Assembly: GCA_900543145.1 (NCBI GenBank)
Contig: UQPZ01000007.1
Coordinates: forward strand, 1 to 64,000
DNA length: 64,000 nucleotides
Direction of reading: 5' to 3'
Source: an uncultured Ruminococcus sp.
GTDB taxonomy: Bacteria; Bacillota; Clostridia; Oscillospirales; Ruminococcaceae
Positions 8,456 to 17,327 of the stretch are shown here, in pieces. The notes beneath the pieces were generated by a model. That model was not told the DNA's origin and did no database searches. It saw nothing but the letters and a program-made list of their open reading frames with translations. Positions within the stretch are counted from its first letter, which is position 1; the number at the start of each line of letters is the position of its first letter. Made by a program: the position numbers and the translations under genes.

Positions 8456-8484
8456 TGGACTTTTACTTCTGTACATGATATAAT
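8456..8484 (+). promoter_or_regulatory. Promoter of the ABC-F gene
   Basis: TGGACT (8456-8461), 17 bases, then TATAAT (8479-8484) preceded by TG at the extended -10 position. The start codon is 42 bases downstream. Confidence 0.75.
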
Positions 8485-8525
8485 TAAGTGTTAGATATTA
8501 CAGCTTAAAATAAGGAGAGTATTAA

Positions 8526-10142
8526 ATGATTACAGTTTCAAACGTCAGCCTGTCTTTCGGAGGACAAATGCTTTTCAAAGACGTTGACTTGAAGTTTACA
8601 GCGGGCAACTGCTATGGAATTATCGGAGCAAACGGAGCGGGAAAATCCACATTCCTCAAGATCCTCTGCGGTGAAATAGAACCGACTACAGGTGATGTTT
8701 CAATTGATAAGGGAACAAGAATGTCTGTACTCAGACAGGATCATTTCGCTTTTGACGAATATAATGTACTGGATACGGTAATTATGGGCAACAGACGTCT
8801 TTACGATATAATGCAGGAAAAAGACGCTTTATATGCAAAGGAGGACTTTTCAGAAGAGGACGGCGACAAAGCGGGACAGCTTGAAAGCGAATTTGCCGAA
8901 CTTAACGGCTGGGAAGCAGAGTCTGACGCTTCAAAGCTTATTCAGGGTCTTGGACTTTCAGAGGATATAATGTATTCACAGATGTCCTCGCTTTCCGGAA
9001 ATGAAAAGGTAAAGGTTCTGCTTGCGCAGGCGCTTTTCGGAAATCCGGATATTATACTTCTGGACGAGCCTACCAACCATCTGGATATTGACGCTATACG
9101 CTGGCTTGAGGATTTTCTTGCAGAATATTTCGGAACTGTTCTTGTCGTATCTCATGACAGACATTTTCTTAACAATGTCTGCACTCACATAGTAGATATA
9201 GATTATACAAAAATTAAAATGTACGTTGGAAACTACGAATTCTGGTATGAATCCTCACAGCTTATGCAGAGAATGATCAAACAGCAGAATAAAAAAGCTG
9301 AGGAAAAGATCAAGGAACTTCAGGAATTTATAGCAAGGTTCTCCGCTAACAAATCAAAATCAAAACAGGCAACCTCACGTCGAAAGCTTATTGACAAGCT
9401 TACTGTTGAAGAAATGCCTGCTTCGTCAAGAAAATACCCCTATATCGGCTTTAATATGGACAGAGAACCCGGCAAGGAAATTTTAAGAGTAGAAGGAATT
9501 TCCAAGACTGTTGACGGTGAAAAGCTGTTAAATAATGTTTCCTTTACGCTTGGCAGAACAGACAAGGTTGCTTTTATCGGTGAATCCGAGCAGGCTATCA
9601 CTATGCTATTTAAAATTCTTATGGAAGAGGAACAGCCTGACGAGGGCAGCTTTAAATGGGGTTCTACTACCTCCCGCTCATATTTTCCGAAAGACAACAG
9701 CGAATTTTTTAACGGCTGCGATATGACAATAGTAGATTGGATAAGACAGTATTCCACTACCGAGGAAACCGACACCTTCCTAAGAGGCTTTTTAGGAAAA
9801 ATGCTGTTCTCAGGCGATGACATATACAAAAAGGTAAATGTTCTGTCCGGAGGCGAAAAGGTAAGATGTATGTTCTCAAGAATGATGCTGTTCGGTTCAA
9901 ACGTACTGCTGCTTGACAGGCCTACAAACCATCTTGACCTTGAAAGCATTACCGCTGTAAATAACGGTCTTAGTGATTTTAAGGGAGTAGTTATATTTGC
10001 TTCTCATGACCATGAAATTATGCAGACGGTTGCAAACAGGATAATCGAGATCACCCCCGACGGCTGTATCGACAGAATCGGAACCTACGATGAATATCTG
10101 GAGTTCAGGCGTGAAAAGGGAATGAGATCATATATAGAATGA
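8526..10142 (+). CDS. ABC-F family ATPase (YkpA/YbiT-like)
   Basis: A 538-residue soluble protein with two ATP-binding cassettes and no membrane domain. Domain 1 has Walker A GANGAGKST, signature SLSGNEKVKV, and Walker B LLDEPTNHLD. The linker (about 245-300, KKAEEKIKELQEFI) is the helical arm of ABC-F translation factors. Domain 2 has a degenerate Walker A (GESEQAITML in place of GxxGxGKST) and Arg instead of Glu after Walker B (LLLDRPTNHLD), though its LSGGEKVR signature is intact. Similar degeneracy is, from memory, normal in the YkpA branch. The family acts on the ribosome E site. RBS AAGGAGAG precedes ATG 8526. It is the first core gene after the island. Confidence 0.9.
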   Translation: MITVSNVSLSFGGQMLFKDVDLKFTAGNCYGIIGANGAGKSTFLKILCGEIEPTTGDVSIDKGTRMSVLRQDHFAFDEYNVLDTVIMGNRRLYDIMQEKDALYAKEDFSEEDGDKAGQLESEFAELNGWEAESDASKLIQGLGLSEDIMYSQMSSLSGNEKVKVLLAQALFGNPDIILLDEPTNHLDIDAIRWLEDFLAEYFGTVLVVSHDRHFLNNVCTHIVDIDYTKIKMYVGNYEFWYESSQLMQRMIKQQNKKAEEKIKELQEFIARFSANKSKSKQATSRRKLIDKLTVEEMPASSRKYPYIGFNMDREPGKEILRVEGISKTVDGEKLLNNVSFTLGRTDKVAFIGESEQAITMLFKILMEEEQPDEGSFKWGSTTSRSYFPKDNSEFFNGCDMTIVDWIRQYSTTEETDTFLRGFLGKMLFSGDDIYKKVNVLSGGEKVRCMFSRMMLFGSNVLLLDRPTNHLDLESITAVNNGLSDFKGVVIFASHDHEIMQTVANRIIEITPDGCIDRIGTYDEYLEFRREKGMRSYIE

Positions 10143-10172
10143 TCCGCAGTCATTAGAAAGAAGGCTAATAAT

Positions 10173-10763
10173 ATGACAAAATTATCTGAAAATATTAATT
10201 TGGACACACCTTCTGTAACGGATAATAATAAGCGTCTGAAAAGAAAAAAGAAGATCCGTATAGCTGCCATTTTAATTACGGCTTTGATTCTGCTGTATGC
10301 GGTTTCTTGGATCGGACTTAACGTAATCTACAGCAAAACCAAAGTACCCGACGGTCTTTCGGCGCAGGAAACTGTAGAGAAATACTTTGATTACTGGGAC
10401 AGCGGCAATCTTAAAGGACTTAATCTTATCAAAACCGATCTATGTGCCGAAGAATTCATAGAAAAGGACGGTGCGCTTGTCGGCAGCGGTAAGCGGGAAC
10501 AGCTGAAGTGGCATGAATGCTATTCCGCAGAAAATCTGCTGGACAATATTAAAATCACCAAAATAGAAGCAGTTAATGAAACTCTGAACAATAAAACAGA
10601 TTATAATTATTATGAGCAGCAAGTTTTCAATGTACATTACAGTAAAACAATAGACGAGGACGTACAAGGCAAAGTATCAGGAGATAACTTCACCTTTATA
10701 ATGGTTTGCAGAGAAACCAAAGACAGTCCGTGGCGCGTCGGAGCAATTTTCACAGGATGGTAA
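10173..10763 (+). CDS. Membrane-anchored protein of unknown function, DUF4829-like
   Basis: A 196-residue protein. Residues 1-28 are charged and rich in Lys/Arg (SVTDNNKRLKRKKK), 29-50 form one membrane helix, and the remainder lies outside the cell. The external domain opens with VPDGLSAQETVEKYFDYWDSGN, a pattern shared with the next gene (VPENLSASNTVRQYFEYWNDGN), so the two are tandem paralogues. The family resembles what is often labelled DUF4829, a small NTF2-like fold; that label is uncertain. It follows the ABC-F gene by 30 bases with an AAGAAGG-type site. No enzymatic motif is visible. Confidence 0.7.
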   Translation: MTKLSENINLDTPSVTDNNKRLKRKKKIRIAAILITALILLYAVSWIGLNVIYSKTKVPDGLSAQETVEKYFDYWDSGNLKGLNLIKTDLCAEEFIEKDGALVGSGKREQLKWHECYSAENLLDNIKITKIEAVNETLNNKTDYNYYEQQVFNVHYSKTIDEDVQGKVSGDNFTFIMVCRETKDSPWRVGAIFTGW

Positions 10764-10793
10764 TCACTTTTATTCAGTAAAAAAGGGGTCAAT

Positions 10794-11276
10794 ATGAAAA
10801 AAGCAATAAAAATAATTATGATAATCTTTATTATGATCGCTCTGCTTGCAGGCTCAGCGGTTCTGTTCTGCTATTATAAGAACAGGCAGTATGAGAAAAC
10901 CTCCGTTCCTGAAAACCTTTCCGCTTCAAATACAGTCAGACAATATTTTGAATATTGGAACGACGGAAATAACGTAGGCATGAGTCAGCTTACCTTTGCT
11001 GAAAGCAAATTCAATACGGCGGAAACAAAAAACTTTCTGCCGTCCCTGTACTTTTTCTGTACAATAGAATGCACCGAAAGTATTCTTCTGGACGAAAAGG
11101 CTAAAAATTATGACAGCTATTACGATAACGCGATTGTTTCAGCTTCATTTACATATAAAAGCACACCGGGCTTTGCCGACGACCGTTTTTCAAAGGAGAA
11201 TACAGGCTGGTACTTTTATCTTGTAAAGGAAGAAGAAAATTCGCCGTGGAAGATAATAAGTTGGGAGCATAAATAA
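10794..11276 (+). CDS. Membrane-anchored protein of unknown function, paralogue of the preceding gene
   Basis: A 160-residue protein with a positively charged start (MKKAIKII), one hydrophobic helix (about 7-29), then an extracytoplasmic domain beginning VPENLSASNTVRQYFEYWNDGN. It shares the spacing of VP, LSA, TV, YF, YW and GN with the upstream protein and the ending SPWKIISWEHK (upstream: SPWRVGAIFTGW). The pair probably arose by duplication and divergence, with about 40 residues lost here. The start lies 30 bases after the upstream stop. There is no lipobox. Function unknown. Confidence 0.7.
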   Translation: MKKAIKIIMIIFIMIALLAGSAVLFCYYKNRQYEKTSVPENLSASNTVRQYFEYWNDGNNVGMSQLTFAESKFNTAETKNFLPSLYFFCTIECTESILLDEKAKNYDSYYDNAIVSASFTYKSTPGFADDRFSKENTGWYFYLVKEEENSPWKIISWEHK

Positions 11277-11323
11277 AAACACTTATTTATACAGTTAATA
11301 ATATCCGAAAGGTTCTGATTTAT

Positions 11324-12841
11324 ATGTTTAAGACTGCTGCTGTATTTTCTGATAATATGGTTTTACAGCGAGAAAAAAATATTTCCGTCTGGGGCGAGGC
11401 TGACAGCGGAGCTGCTGTAACCGCAGAGCTTAACGGTAAAAAAGCCGAATGTACTGCAAATGACGGTAAATGGTCGCTGATTCTTCCTCCGATGCCGGCA
11501 GGCGGACCGTATGAGCTGCATATTGTATGCCGTACTGACAGTGAAGAATCCGTTATCTTCCGCAACGTTATGATAGGAGAGGTTTGGCTCTGCGGGGGAC
11601 AGTCAAATATGGAGCTTGAGCTTCAAAATGCAAAAAACGGAAAAGCTGTTTTAGCTGAACTTACTAACGATATGCCTGTACGATTTTACTATACTAATAA
11701 AGTCGGAACGGTAAAAGCCGCCGAAGAAGCCGAAAGAGACTCCTGTTGGGGAATGTGTGACCCCGAAGGCTCAAAGGCATGGAGCGCAGTTGGATTTTTC
11801 TTCGCAAGAAAGCTTGCAAAGGAGCTTGGAGTAACAGTAGGGCTTATCGGCTGCAACTGGGGAGGAACATCAGGGTCAGCCTGGGTAGACAGAAAAACTC
11901 TTGATACAAACAAAGAGCTTAATTCATACCTTGAAGAGTATGATAAAGCAATAGAGGGAAAATCGGTACAGGAGCAGGAAAAGGAATACGCTGATTACCT
12001 CGATTACGATAAGGCGTGGAATGAAAAATCGCAGGAGGTATATAAAAAAGAACCCGACGCAAGCTGGGATAAAGTTCAGGAACTTTGCGGAGAAAACAAG
12101 TGGCCAGGACCTATAAACTGCGTCAATCCTTACCGCCCTGCCGGACTTTTTGAAACTATGCTTTCAAGAGTTTGCCCTTATACGCTCAGAGGTTTTCTGT
12201 ATTATCAGGGAGAATCGGATGATCACAAGCCGAATACATACTATACTCTGCTTACAAGTCTTATATCTCTTTGGAGAAATATCTGGAACGACGAAAAGCT
12301 GCCGTTTATTATTGTTCAGCTTCCTATGTTTAAATATAAAAACGATCCAGACTATAAACACTGGTGTCTTATAAGAGAGGCTCAGATGAGAGCGTTTCAG
12401 ACTGTAAAGAACACAGGTATCGCTGTTATTACAGACTGCGGAGAGCTTGACAATATTCATCCTACAGATAAGCTCCCCGTAGGAGAACGGCTGTGTCTAC
12501 AGGCTCAAAAGCTTGCTTACGGCATGAACGTCAAAGCGTTCGGGCCGATATACAGTTCTTATGAATATATAAACGGCGGAATTAAGCTCAGCTTTGAGTA
12601 TGCAGAAAACGGCTTTAATGTCAAGGATGAAGAACCAATCGGCTTTGAGATAGCTGGAGAGGACAAAAAATTTTACCCTGCTAAAGCCGAAATAACCGAA
12701 AATAAAATATTTATCAGCAGTGAAAAAGTTTCTGTTCCCGTCTATGCAAGATATTGCTGGGTAAATTACGGCGAAGTTAACATATATAACGAAACTGGGA
12801 TACCTCTTGCGCCATTCAGAACTCATAGAAACGACGTCTGA
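11324..12841 (+). CDS. Sialate O-acetylesterase-like SGNH hydrolase
   Basis: A 505-residue protein with no clear signal peptide. The catalytic pattern is that of the SASA/sialate O-acetylesterase family: GGQSNMELEL with the nucleophilic Ser, GCNWGGTSGSAWVD (oxyanion Gly/Asn block), YYQGESD, and DNIHPTDKLPVGERL with the Asp-x-x-His pair. Its start (AAVFSDNMVLQREK) is the family's N-terminal beta module. Members remove acetyl groups from sialic acids or from xylan and other plant glycans. With fucose and mannoside genes in the same window, use of host-mucin or plant glycans is plausible. Which substrate applies is not visible. Confidence 0.87.
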   Translation: MFKTAAVFSDNMVLQREKNISVWGEADSGAAVTAELNGKKAECTANDGKWSLILPPMPAGGPYELHIVCRTDSEESVIFRNVMIGEVWLCGGQSNMELELQNAKNGKAVLAELTNDMPVRFYYTNKVGTVKAAEEAERDSCWGMCDPEGSKAWSAVGFFFARKLAKELGVTVGLIGCNWGGTSGSAWVDRKTLDTNKELNSYLEEYDKAIEGKSVQEQEKEYADYLDYDKAWNEKSQEVYKKEPDASWDKVQELCGENKWPGPINCVNPYRPAGLFETMLSRVCPYTLRGFLYYQGESDDHKPNTYYTLLTSLISLWRNIWNDEKLPFIIVQLPMFKYKNDPDYKHWCLIREAQMRAFQTVKNTGIAVITDCGELDNIHPTDKLPVGERLCLQAQKLAYGMNVKAFGPIYSSYEYINGGIKLSFEYAENGFNVKDEEPIGFEIAGEDKKFYPAKAEITENKIFISSEKVSVPVYARYCWVNYGEVNIYNETGIPLAPFRTHRNDV

Positions 12842-12846
12842 TCATA

Positions 12847-12888
12847 AACCGAGCAGCCATTGCAAAAACGGCTGCCCGGTTATTTTTA
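12847..12888 (+). terminator. Terminator after the O-acetylesterase gene
   Basis: Inverted repeat of AACCGAGCAGCC (12847-12858) with GGCTGCCCGGTT (12870-12881), followed by a T-rich run. Confidence 0.8.
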
Positions 12889-12899
12889 TACATAAAAAA

Positions 12900-12927
12900 C
12901 TCTGACCTTATTTAAATAAGATCAGAG
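12900..12927. terminator. Terminator for secDF (bidirectional)
   Basis: A near-perfect hairpin, CTCTGACCTTA paired with TAAGATCAGAG, with T-runs on both strands. It lies between the converging O-acetylesterase and secDF genes. Confidence 0.85.
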
Positions 12928-12941
12928 CTTTTTTATCTCTA

Positions 12942-15350
12942 TTATACGACCGCTCCGTTATTTGGTCTTTCGGTTTTCTGCTTCTTGGCTCTCGACTTTT
13001 TAGAAGGGACCGGAGTCTTGTTTTTATTCTTCTTCTCCACATAATCCTGCCACATTACCCAGAGGGTAGGAGCAATACAGTTTGAGGAATAAACTCCTGC
13101 AAGCATACCGATTATAAGCGGAAATGCAAAGCTTATTATTGACGTAATATTGCATATCAGACAAACAACACATACTGTTGCCATAGCCAGAACCGTAGTT
13201 ACTGTAGTATGTACAGAACGTCCCATAGTCTGAGTTATCGACAGGTTTACAAGCTCGTTCAGAGGCATTTTCTTTCCGAGCAGTCTGCGGTTTTCACGGA
13301 TACGGTCGTAAACGATAATAGTTGCGTTTATCGAATAACCCAGTATCGTAAGCAGAACCGCCATAAAGTTTGCGTTTATATCAAATCTGAAAATTACAAA
13401 ACAGCCGTAAACCATACACATATCATGTATAAGCGCCAATACCGCAAAGCAGCCGGCTGAAAGTCCGCCTATCTTTTTAAATCTGAAGCCTATATAAATA
13501 ATAGTTACTATAGCTGCAAAGGCACAGGCAACCAGACACTTGAAGAAAAATTCCGTACCGTTTGAGGCGGCAATATCATTGGATTCAAGCAGATCTATAT
13601 TATTGTCCGCAAATCTGCTTTCCATAGCGGTTTTAAGCTTTTCCTGATTTTCATTGCTTATACCCTTCTTTGAGGAAAGGGAGATCTTGATAGTAGTATC
13701 GTTGCTGGAGAAATTTTCTCCCTTCGTAACTACAGCGCTTTCGCCTATGGTATCGCTTACAAGCGTTGAAACCTCATTGGTATCTATATCGCCTGTATAT
13801 GTATAGGTTATTATCGTTCCGCCCTTGAATTCAATAGCTACGTTAAGACCGATAACAGCTGTAATAATTATAAATACTGCAATAAGACTGCATGAAACAG
13901 TATAAAATATCTTGCGGTGAGAAGTAACGTTAAGTGATTTATTTTTCTTTTCCTTAAGTTCAGCAAGCTTCTCTTCAGTATCCGGAACTCCGTAAAATCT
14001 GCGATTCTTGAAGCATTTGAATTTTGAGAGCGAAGAAAGCATCAGCCTTGAACAGAAAATTCCGAATACAAAGTTAAGAATAATACCTACCAAAAGAGTA
14101 TATCCGAGAGAATAGATCGTTCCGGCAGTAGCCGCTCCGAACATAAAGAATATAGGCTTTAGTATAGTGCCAAATACACTGTCCGTAGGCCCGAACGCAC
14201 CCATTAGAATTACAGCTACAAACACTACTGTGATATTTCCGTCAAATACTGCGCTCCATGCACGCTTATAACCCATTTCGATCGCACCGTTAAGGGTTTT
14301 TCCGTTGCGCAGCTCTTCCTTTATACGCTCTGCCGTTATAACGTTGGCGTCAACGCCCATTCCTACTGCAAGAATTATACCGGCAATACCAGGAATAGTT
14401 AGTGTAAAGCTTTCGATATTTCCGAAGAAGCCTGATATACATGCTATAGAGCCTACAACCTGTCCTATCAGAGCAATTGAAGCAACGAATCCCGGAAGCC
14501 TATAAATAACTATCATATAAATTGCAATGATTATAAAAGCGATAACTCCTGCAATAAGCATTGCGTTTCTCGCTCCCTCTCCCAAGGTTGCAGAAATTAT
14601 ATTCGTGCTTGAGGTAGTAAGCTTGAACGGCAGAGAGCCTGCGTTGATCTTGTCTGCTAGCGCCTTTGCAGTATCATAAGTAAAGTTACCGGTGATTTGC
14701 GCCTTGCCGTCGGTTATTGCGCTTTCAACATTAGGAGCTGATATGCTTTTATCGTCCATCCAGATCGAGATCTGTCCCTTGCCTGCAAGCTCAGCTGTAG
14801 CGTCGGCAAATTTCTTTGCACCCTCGCTGTTGAGCGTAAGTCCGACTCCGAATTTTACGCCGCCTGTCTTTTCGTCCTGATACTGCTGAGCCTCAGCCTT
14901 TTTGACGTCTGTTCCCGTAAGAACCTCTTCCCCGTCGGCTTGAGTTCCCTTTCTGAAAGTAAGTACAGCAGTTTCACCCAGCTCTGATACCGCAGCCTCC
15001 GGATCAAAATTCTCTTCTCCGGCCTGCCACGGGAATGAAACCATTACTCTGTCCTTGGAGTAATCAACATAAACCTCGCTGTCTGTAATATTAAGACTTA
15101 TAAGACGCTGTTCTATAACAGCCTTTGCCGCGTCCATCTCATCGTCCGTAGCATTGTATCCGTCCGCAGGCTGAAAGGTCGCATTAACGCCGCCCTGAAT
15201 ATCAATACCCCAGCGTATTTCGTCCGCGCCCTTTATGTAGGTCGTTTTTATATCGCCGTACTGAGTATGAATTCCGGCAAACGTAAGATAGCCTAAACCC
15301 AGAATACAAATAAGAACTATAAAAAACACGGGTTTTTTAACTCGTCGCAC
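12942..15350 (-). CDS. secDF: SecD-SecF fusion, protein-export membrane protein
   Basis: An 802-residue fusion of SecD and SecF. The SecD half has a first helix, the periplasmic P1 region with DEIRWGIDIQGGV, and five helices including GIILAVGMGVDANVI. The SecF half begins near residue 470 (KSLNVTSHRKIFY) with GLNVAIEFKGGTIITY and LTILGYSINATIIVYDRIREN. SecDF uses the proton motive force to pull translocating proteins through SecYEG. Fusion is usual in Firmicutes. The start is GTG at 15350 with AGGAGGA upstream. The C-terminus is lysine-rich and cytoplasmic. Confidence 0.95.
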   Translation of the reverse strand: MRRVKKPVFFIVLICILGLGYLTFAGIHTQYGDIKTTYIKGADEIRWGIDIQGGVNATFQPADGYNATDDEMDAAKAVIEQRLISLNITDSEVYVDYSKDRVMVSFPWQAGEENFDPEAAVSELGETAVLTFRKGTQADGEEVLTGTDVKKAEAQQYQDEKTGGVKFGVGLTLNSEGAKKFADATAELAGKGQISIWMDDKSISAPNVESAITDGKAQITGNFTYDTAKALADKINAGSLPFKLTTSSTNIISATLGEGARNAMLIAGVIAFIIIAIYMIVIYRLPGFVASIALIGQVVGSIACISGFFGNIESFTLTIPGIAGIILAVGMGVDANVITAERIKEELRNGKTLNGAIEMGYKRAWSAVFDGNITVVFVAVILMGAFGPTDSVFGTILKPIFFMFGAATAGTIYSLGYTLLVGIILNFVFGIFCSRLMLSSLSKFKCFKNRRFYGVPDTEEKLAELKEKKNKSLNVTSHRKIFYTVSCSLIAVFIIITAVIGLNVAIEFKGGTIITYTYTGDIDTNEVSTLVSDTIGESAVVTKGENFSSNDTTIKISLSSKKGISNENQEKLKTAMESRFADNNIDLLESNDIAASNGTEFFFKCLVACAFAAIVTIIYIGFRFKKIGGLSAGCFAVLALIHDMCMVYGCFVIFRFDINANFMAVLLTILGYSINATIIVYDRIRENRRLLGKKMPLNELVNLSITQTMGRSVHTTVTTVLAMATVCVVCLICNITSIISFAFPLIIGMLAGVYSSNCIAPTLWVMWQDYVEKKNKNKTPVPSKKSRAKKQKTERPNNGAVV

Positions 15351-15415
15351 GATTGTTCCTCCTAAAATTTATTCTATGCGTATTTTGTCAATTCCGCACG
15401 CACATTCACTTTATA

Positions 15416-15444
15416 ATTATAGTGCTTTTTTATGCAAAAGTCAA
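15416..15444 (-). promoter_or_regulatory. secDF promoter
   Basis: On the minus strand TTGACT (15444-15439), a 17-base spacer and TATAAT (15421-15416). The leader is about 60 bases. Confidence 0.85.
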
Positions 15445-15706
15445 TAGATATTGAAAAAAATGAAGACAGCAAAGCGCACAATTTTCAATAAATTTCTTGT
15501 ATACCATAAAATTGCACTACAGCCCTTATACTTTTATAGATTCAGGAAACTATAATACTGTTGAATTGCACAAATATATTCGTATGCTGTTATATTATTT
15601 CACATTATACACAAAAATATAAAATTTATATATCGGTATGTTGCTTTATGTAACTGTAAGACGTGTTATTAATAGATACATTTAACAACGAAACGGGGAA
15701 ACGATA
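15445..15706. other. AT-rich intergenic stretch between divergent genes
   Basis: This stretch separates the secDF promoter from the rightward membrane-protein gene. I see no gene, RNA or strong hairpin. A weak rightward -35/-10 candidate is TTGCAC near 15564 with AT-rich sequence about 17 bases on. Confidence 0.5.
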
Positions 15707-15796
15707 TTGAAAATTATTACCGCAGGAATATACAATATAATTTTTCTATTGCTTTTTATAAGCAAAAGGGTGATGCTTAATGAAGTCTGCCGCTAA
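15707..15796 (+). other. Possible 29-codon leader ORF overlapping the next gene
   Basis: A frame starting at TTG 15707, preceded by GGGGAAA, encodes a hydrophobic peptide (middle part AGIYNIIFLLLFISKRV) and ends at TAA 15794. It overlaps the first codons of the membrane-protein gene at 15780. It could couple or regulate translation of that gene; equally it could be chance. Confidence 0.25.
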
Positions 15797-17291
15797 TAAA
15801 ATATTTCATTGTTTATATGCAATACTGTTTATATATATCTTCGTAAACGTAGTTATTAACTATTATTTGGAAGAACGCCTTAATACGGCTCTGTTCGGTA
15901 TGCTGTTTCTCGCCGCTGCCCTGATGATTTTTAAAACGGTAAAGCGCAGGGAAAGAATAAACCGAGAAATCAAAACCTACCCGATCTTACTGCTGATTAT
16001 AATACTAATGACAGCAATACAGATTTTTCTGATAATAAGTCTTGACTATAAGCCTGTTTATGACAGTAAAATAGTTGATACTGCCGCTAGGGATTTTGCC
16101 CGTACAGGAACTTTTGACGGCATACACGGACAGTATTATTATTTTTCACGCTATACGAACAACTGGGGAATACTGGTTTTTCTGTCGCTGATATACAGAG
16201 CTATATATCTTGTTTTCGGAAGCATTTCTCGGTATGTGCCCTCTGTTATAAATCTTATCGCAATTCAAGGCTCGGTAATACTGATGTACTTTACTGCAAA
16301 GCTTATTTTCAGAGATAAGACACGCCCTCTTTTCTGTGCCGCCCTTGCGGCTTCAATGCCCGTATTGTATCTTTACACGACTATTTTTTATTCCGATACG
16401 CTGAGTATGCCGTTTGTATTAGGCGCAGTTTATCTTTACCTGAGAGCGCTCAGATCGAAACGTTTATCGAGAAGCATAATACAGCTTGTTTTCAGCGGAC
16501 TGCTTGCAGGAATGGCTTTCAGTATAAAAGGCAGCGCTGCCGTACTGATACCGGCGTTTATTATCTATTTTCTCTTAAAGATCGGCTGGAAGCGTGCGCT
16601 GTGCTTTTCAATAATCTTAATTACGACTTTCAGCACATGGTGCATTTCATTTAATAAGGCGGTAATGCTAACTGACCTTACCACGCAGGAGCTGCTGGAA
16701 ACCGTCAAATTCTCGCCTACTCACTGGATAATGATGGGACTCAAAGGAAATGGCGGCTACAGTTGGAGCGACAGGGATTTTACCAAAGGCTTTAAAACCT
16801 ATGATGAGAAAAAGGCCGCCAATATTGAAGAAATAAAGCTCAGACTTGAACAATATGACGCTCAGAGCTTTTTTAAGCACCTGAATCAAAAAATTACTTT
16901 TACTTGGAACAGCGGAAAGTTCTATTCAGTCCATCATCTGAAAAAATGTCCTAAAAGCTCTCTAATGTATACTATACGAAGCGGAAAAAAGTTCAAATTT
17001 TATACTAACGGAGTTCATTTAGCAATGCTTACACTTATGCTGCTGTCGTTTATTTACGGAGCGGTTCATTCAAGAAAAAAGCCTGTGTCCCTTATAAGAC
17101 TTTCCATATTCGGACTTGCTCTTTTCCTGCTTATATGGGAAACCCGTTCCAGATATCTGGTTAATTTTCTGCCGTTAATGTTTATAATCTGCGCCGATGG
17201 CATGAATTATCTGAATGGACTTGTTTCGTATATTATCAACAAACTGTCCCCTGGAAAAGGTGCAGATAAAAAATACCGGAAAACGTATTAA
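15780..17291 (+). CDS. Polytopic membrane protein, GT-C (GT39/ArnT-like) glycosyltransferase candidate
   Basis: A 503-residue protein with roughly 10-12 hydrophobic helices. A large extracytoplasmic loop between the first helices holds KPVYDSKIVDTAARDFARTG, with the acidic residue position typical of GT-C enzymes that take polyprenyl-phosphate sugars. Motif GQYYYFSRYTNNWGI and the C-terminal ETRSRYLVNFLPLMFIICADG also fit the dolichyl/undecaprenyl-phosphate-mannose transferase superfamily. It would add sugars to a cell-surface polymer or protein. The start overlaps a possible leader ORF. It stands alone between terminators. The substrate is unknown. Confidence 0.7.
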   Translation: MKSAANKIFHCLYAILFIYIFVNVVINYYLEERLNTALFGMLFLAAALMIFKTVKRRERINREIKTYPILLLIIILMTAIQIFLIISLDYKPVYDSKIVDTAARDFARTGTFDGIHGQYYYFSRYTNNWGILVFLSLIYRAIYLVFGSISRYVPSVINLIAIQGSVILMYFTAKLIFRDKTRPLFCAALAASMPVLYLYTTIFYSDTLSMPFVLGAVYLYLRALRSKRLSRSIIQLVFSGLLAGMAFSIKGSAAVLIPAFIIYFLLKIGWKRALCFSIILITTFSTWCISFNKAVMLTDLTTQELLETVKFSPTHWIMMGLKGNGGYSWSDRDFTKGFKTYDEKKAANIEEIKLRLEQYDAQSFFKHLNQKITFTWNSGKFYSVHHLKKCPKSSLMYTIRSGKKFKFYTNGVHLAMLTLMLLSFIYGAVHSRKKPVSLIRLSIFGLALFLLIWETRSRYLVNFLPLMFIICADGMNYLNGLVSYIINKLSPGKGADKKYRKTY

Positions 17292-17307
17292 ATCGTTTTT
17301 CCGGTAT
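17273..17307. terminator. Bidirectional terminator between convergent genes
   Basis: ATACCGGAAAACG (17273-17285) pairs with CGTTTTTCCGGTAT (17294-17307) with one bulge. T-runs on both sides serve the rightward glycosyltransferase-like gene, whose stop lies in the loop, and leftward hslO. Confidence 0.85.
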
Positions 17308-17327
17308 CTTATTATCTTAACGCCTGA

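Noticed and set aside
9440..9949. A 169-codon open frame opposite the ABC-F gene
   Set aside because: Antisense shadow; Ser/Leu-rich low-complexity translation with no known domain.
11048..11062. Two GTACs with a 7-base spacer
   Set aside because: Spacing differs by one from the dyad, and it lies within a coding region.
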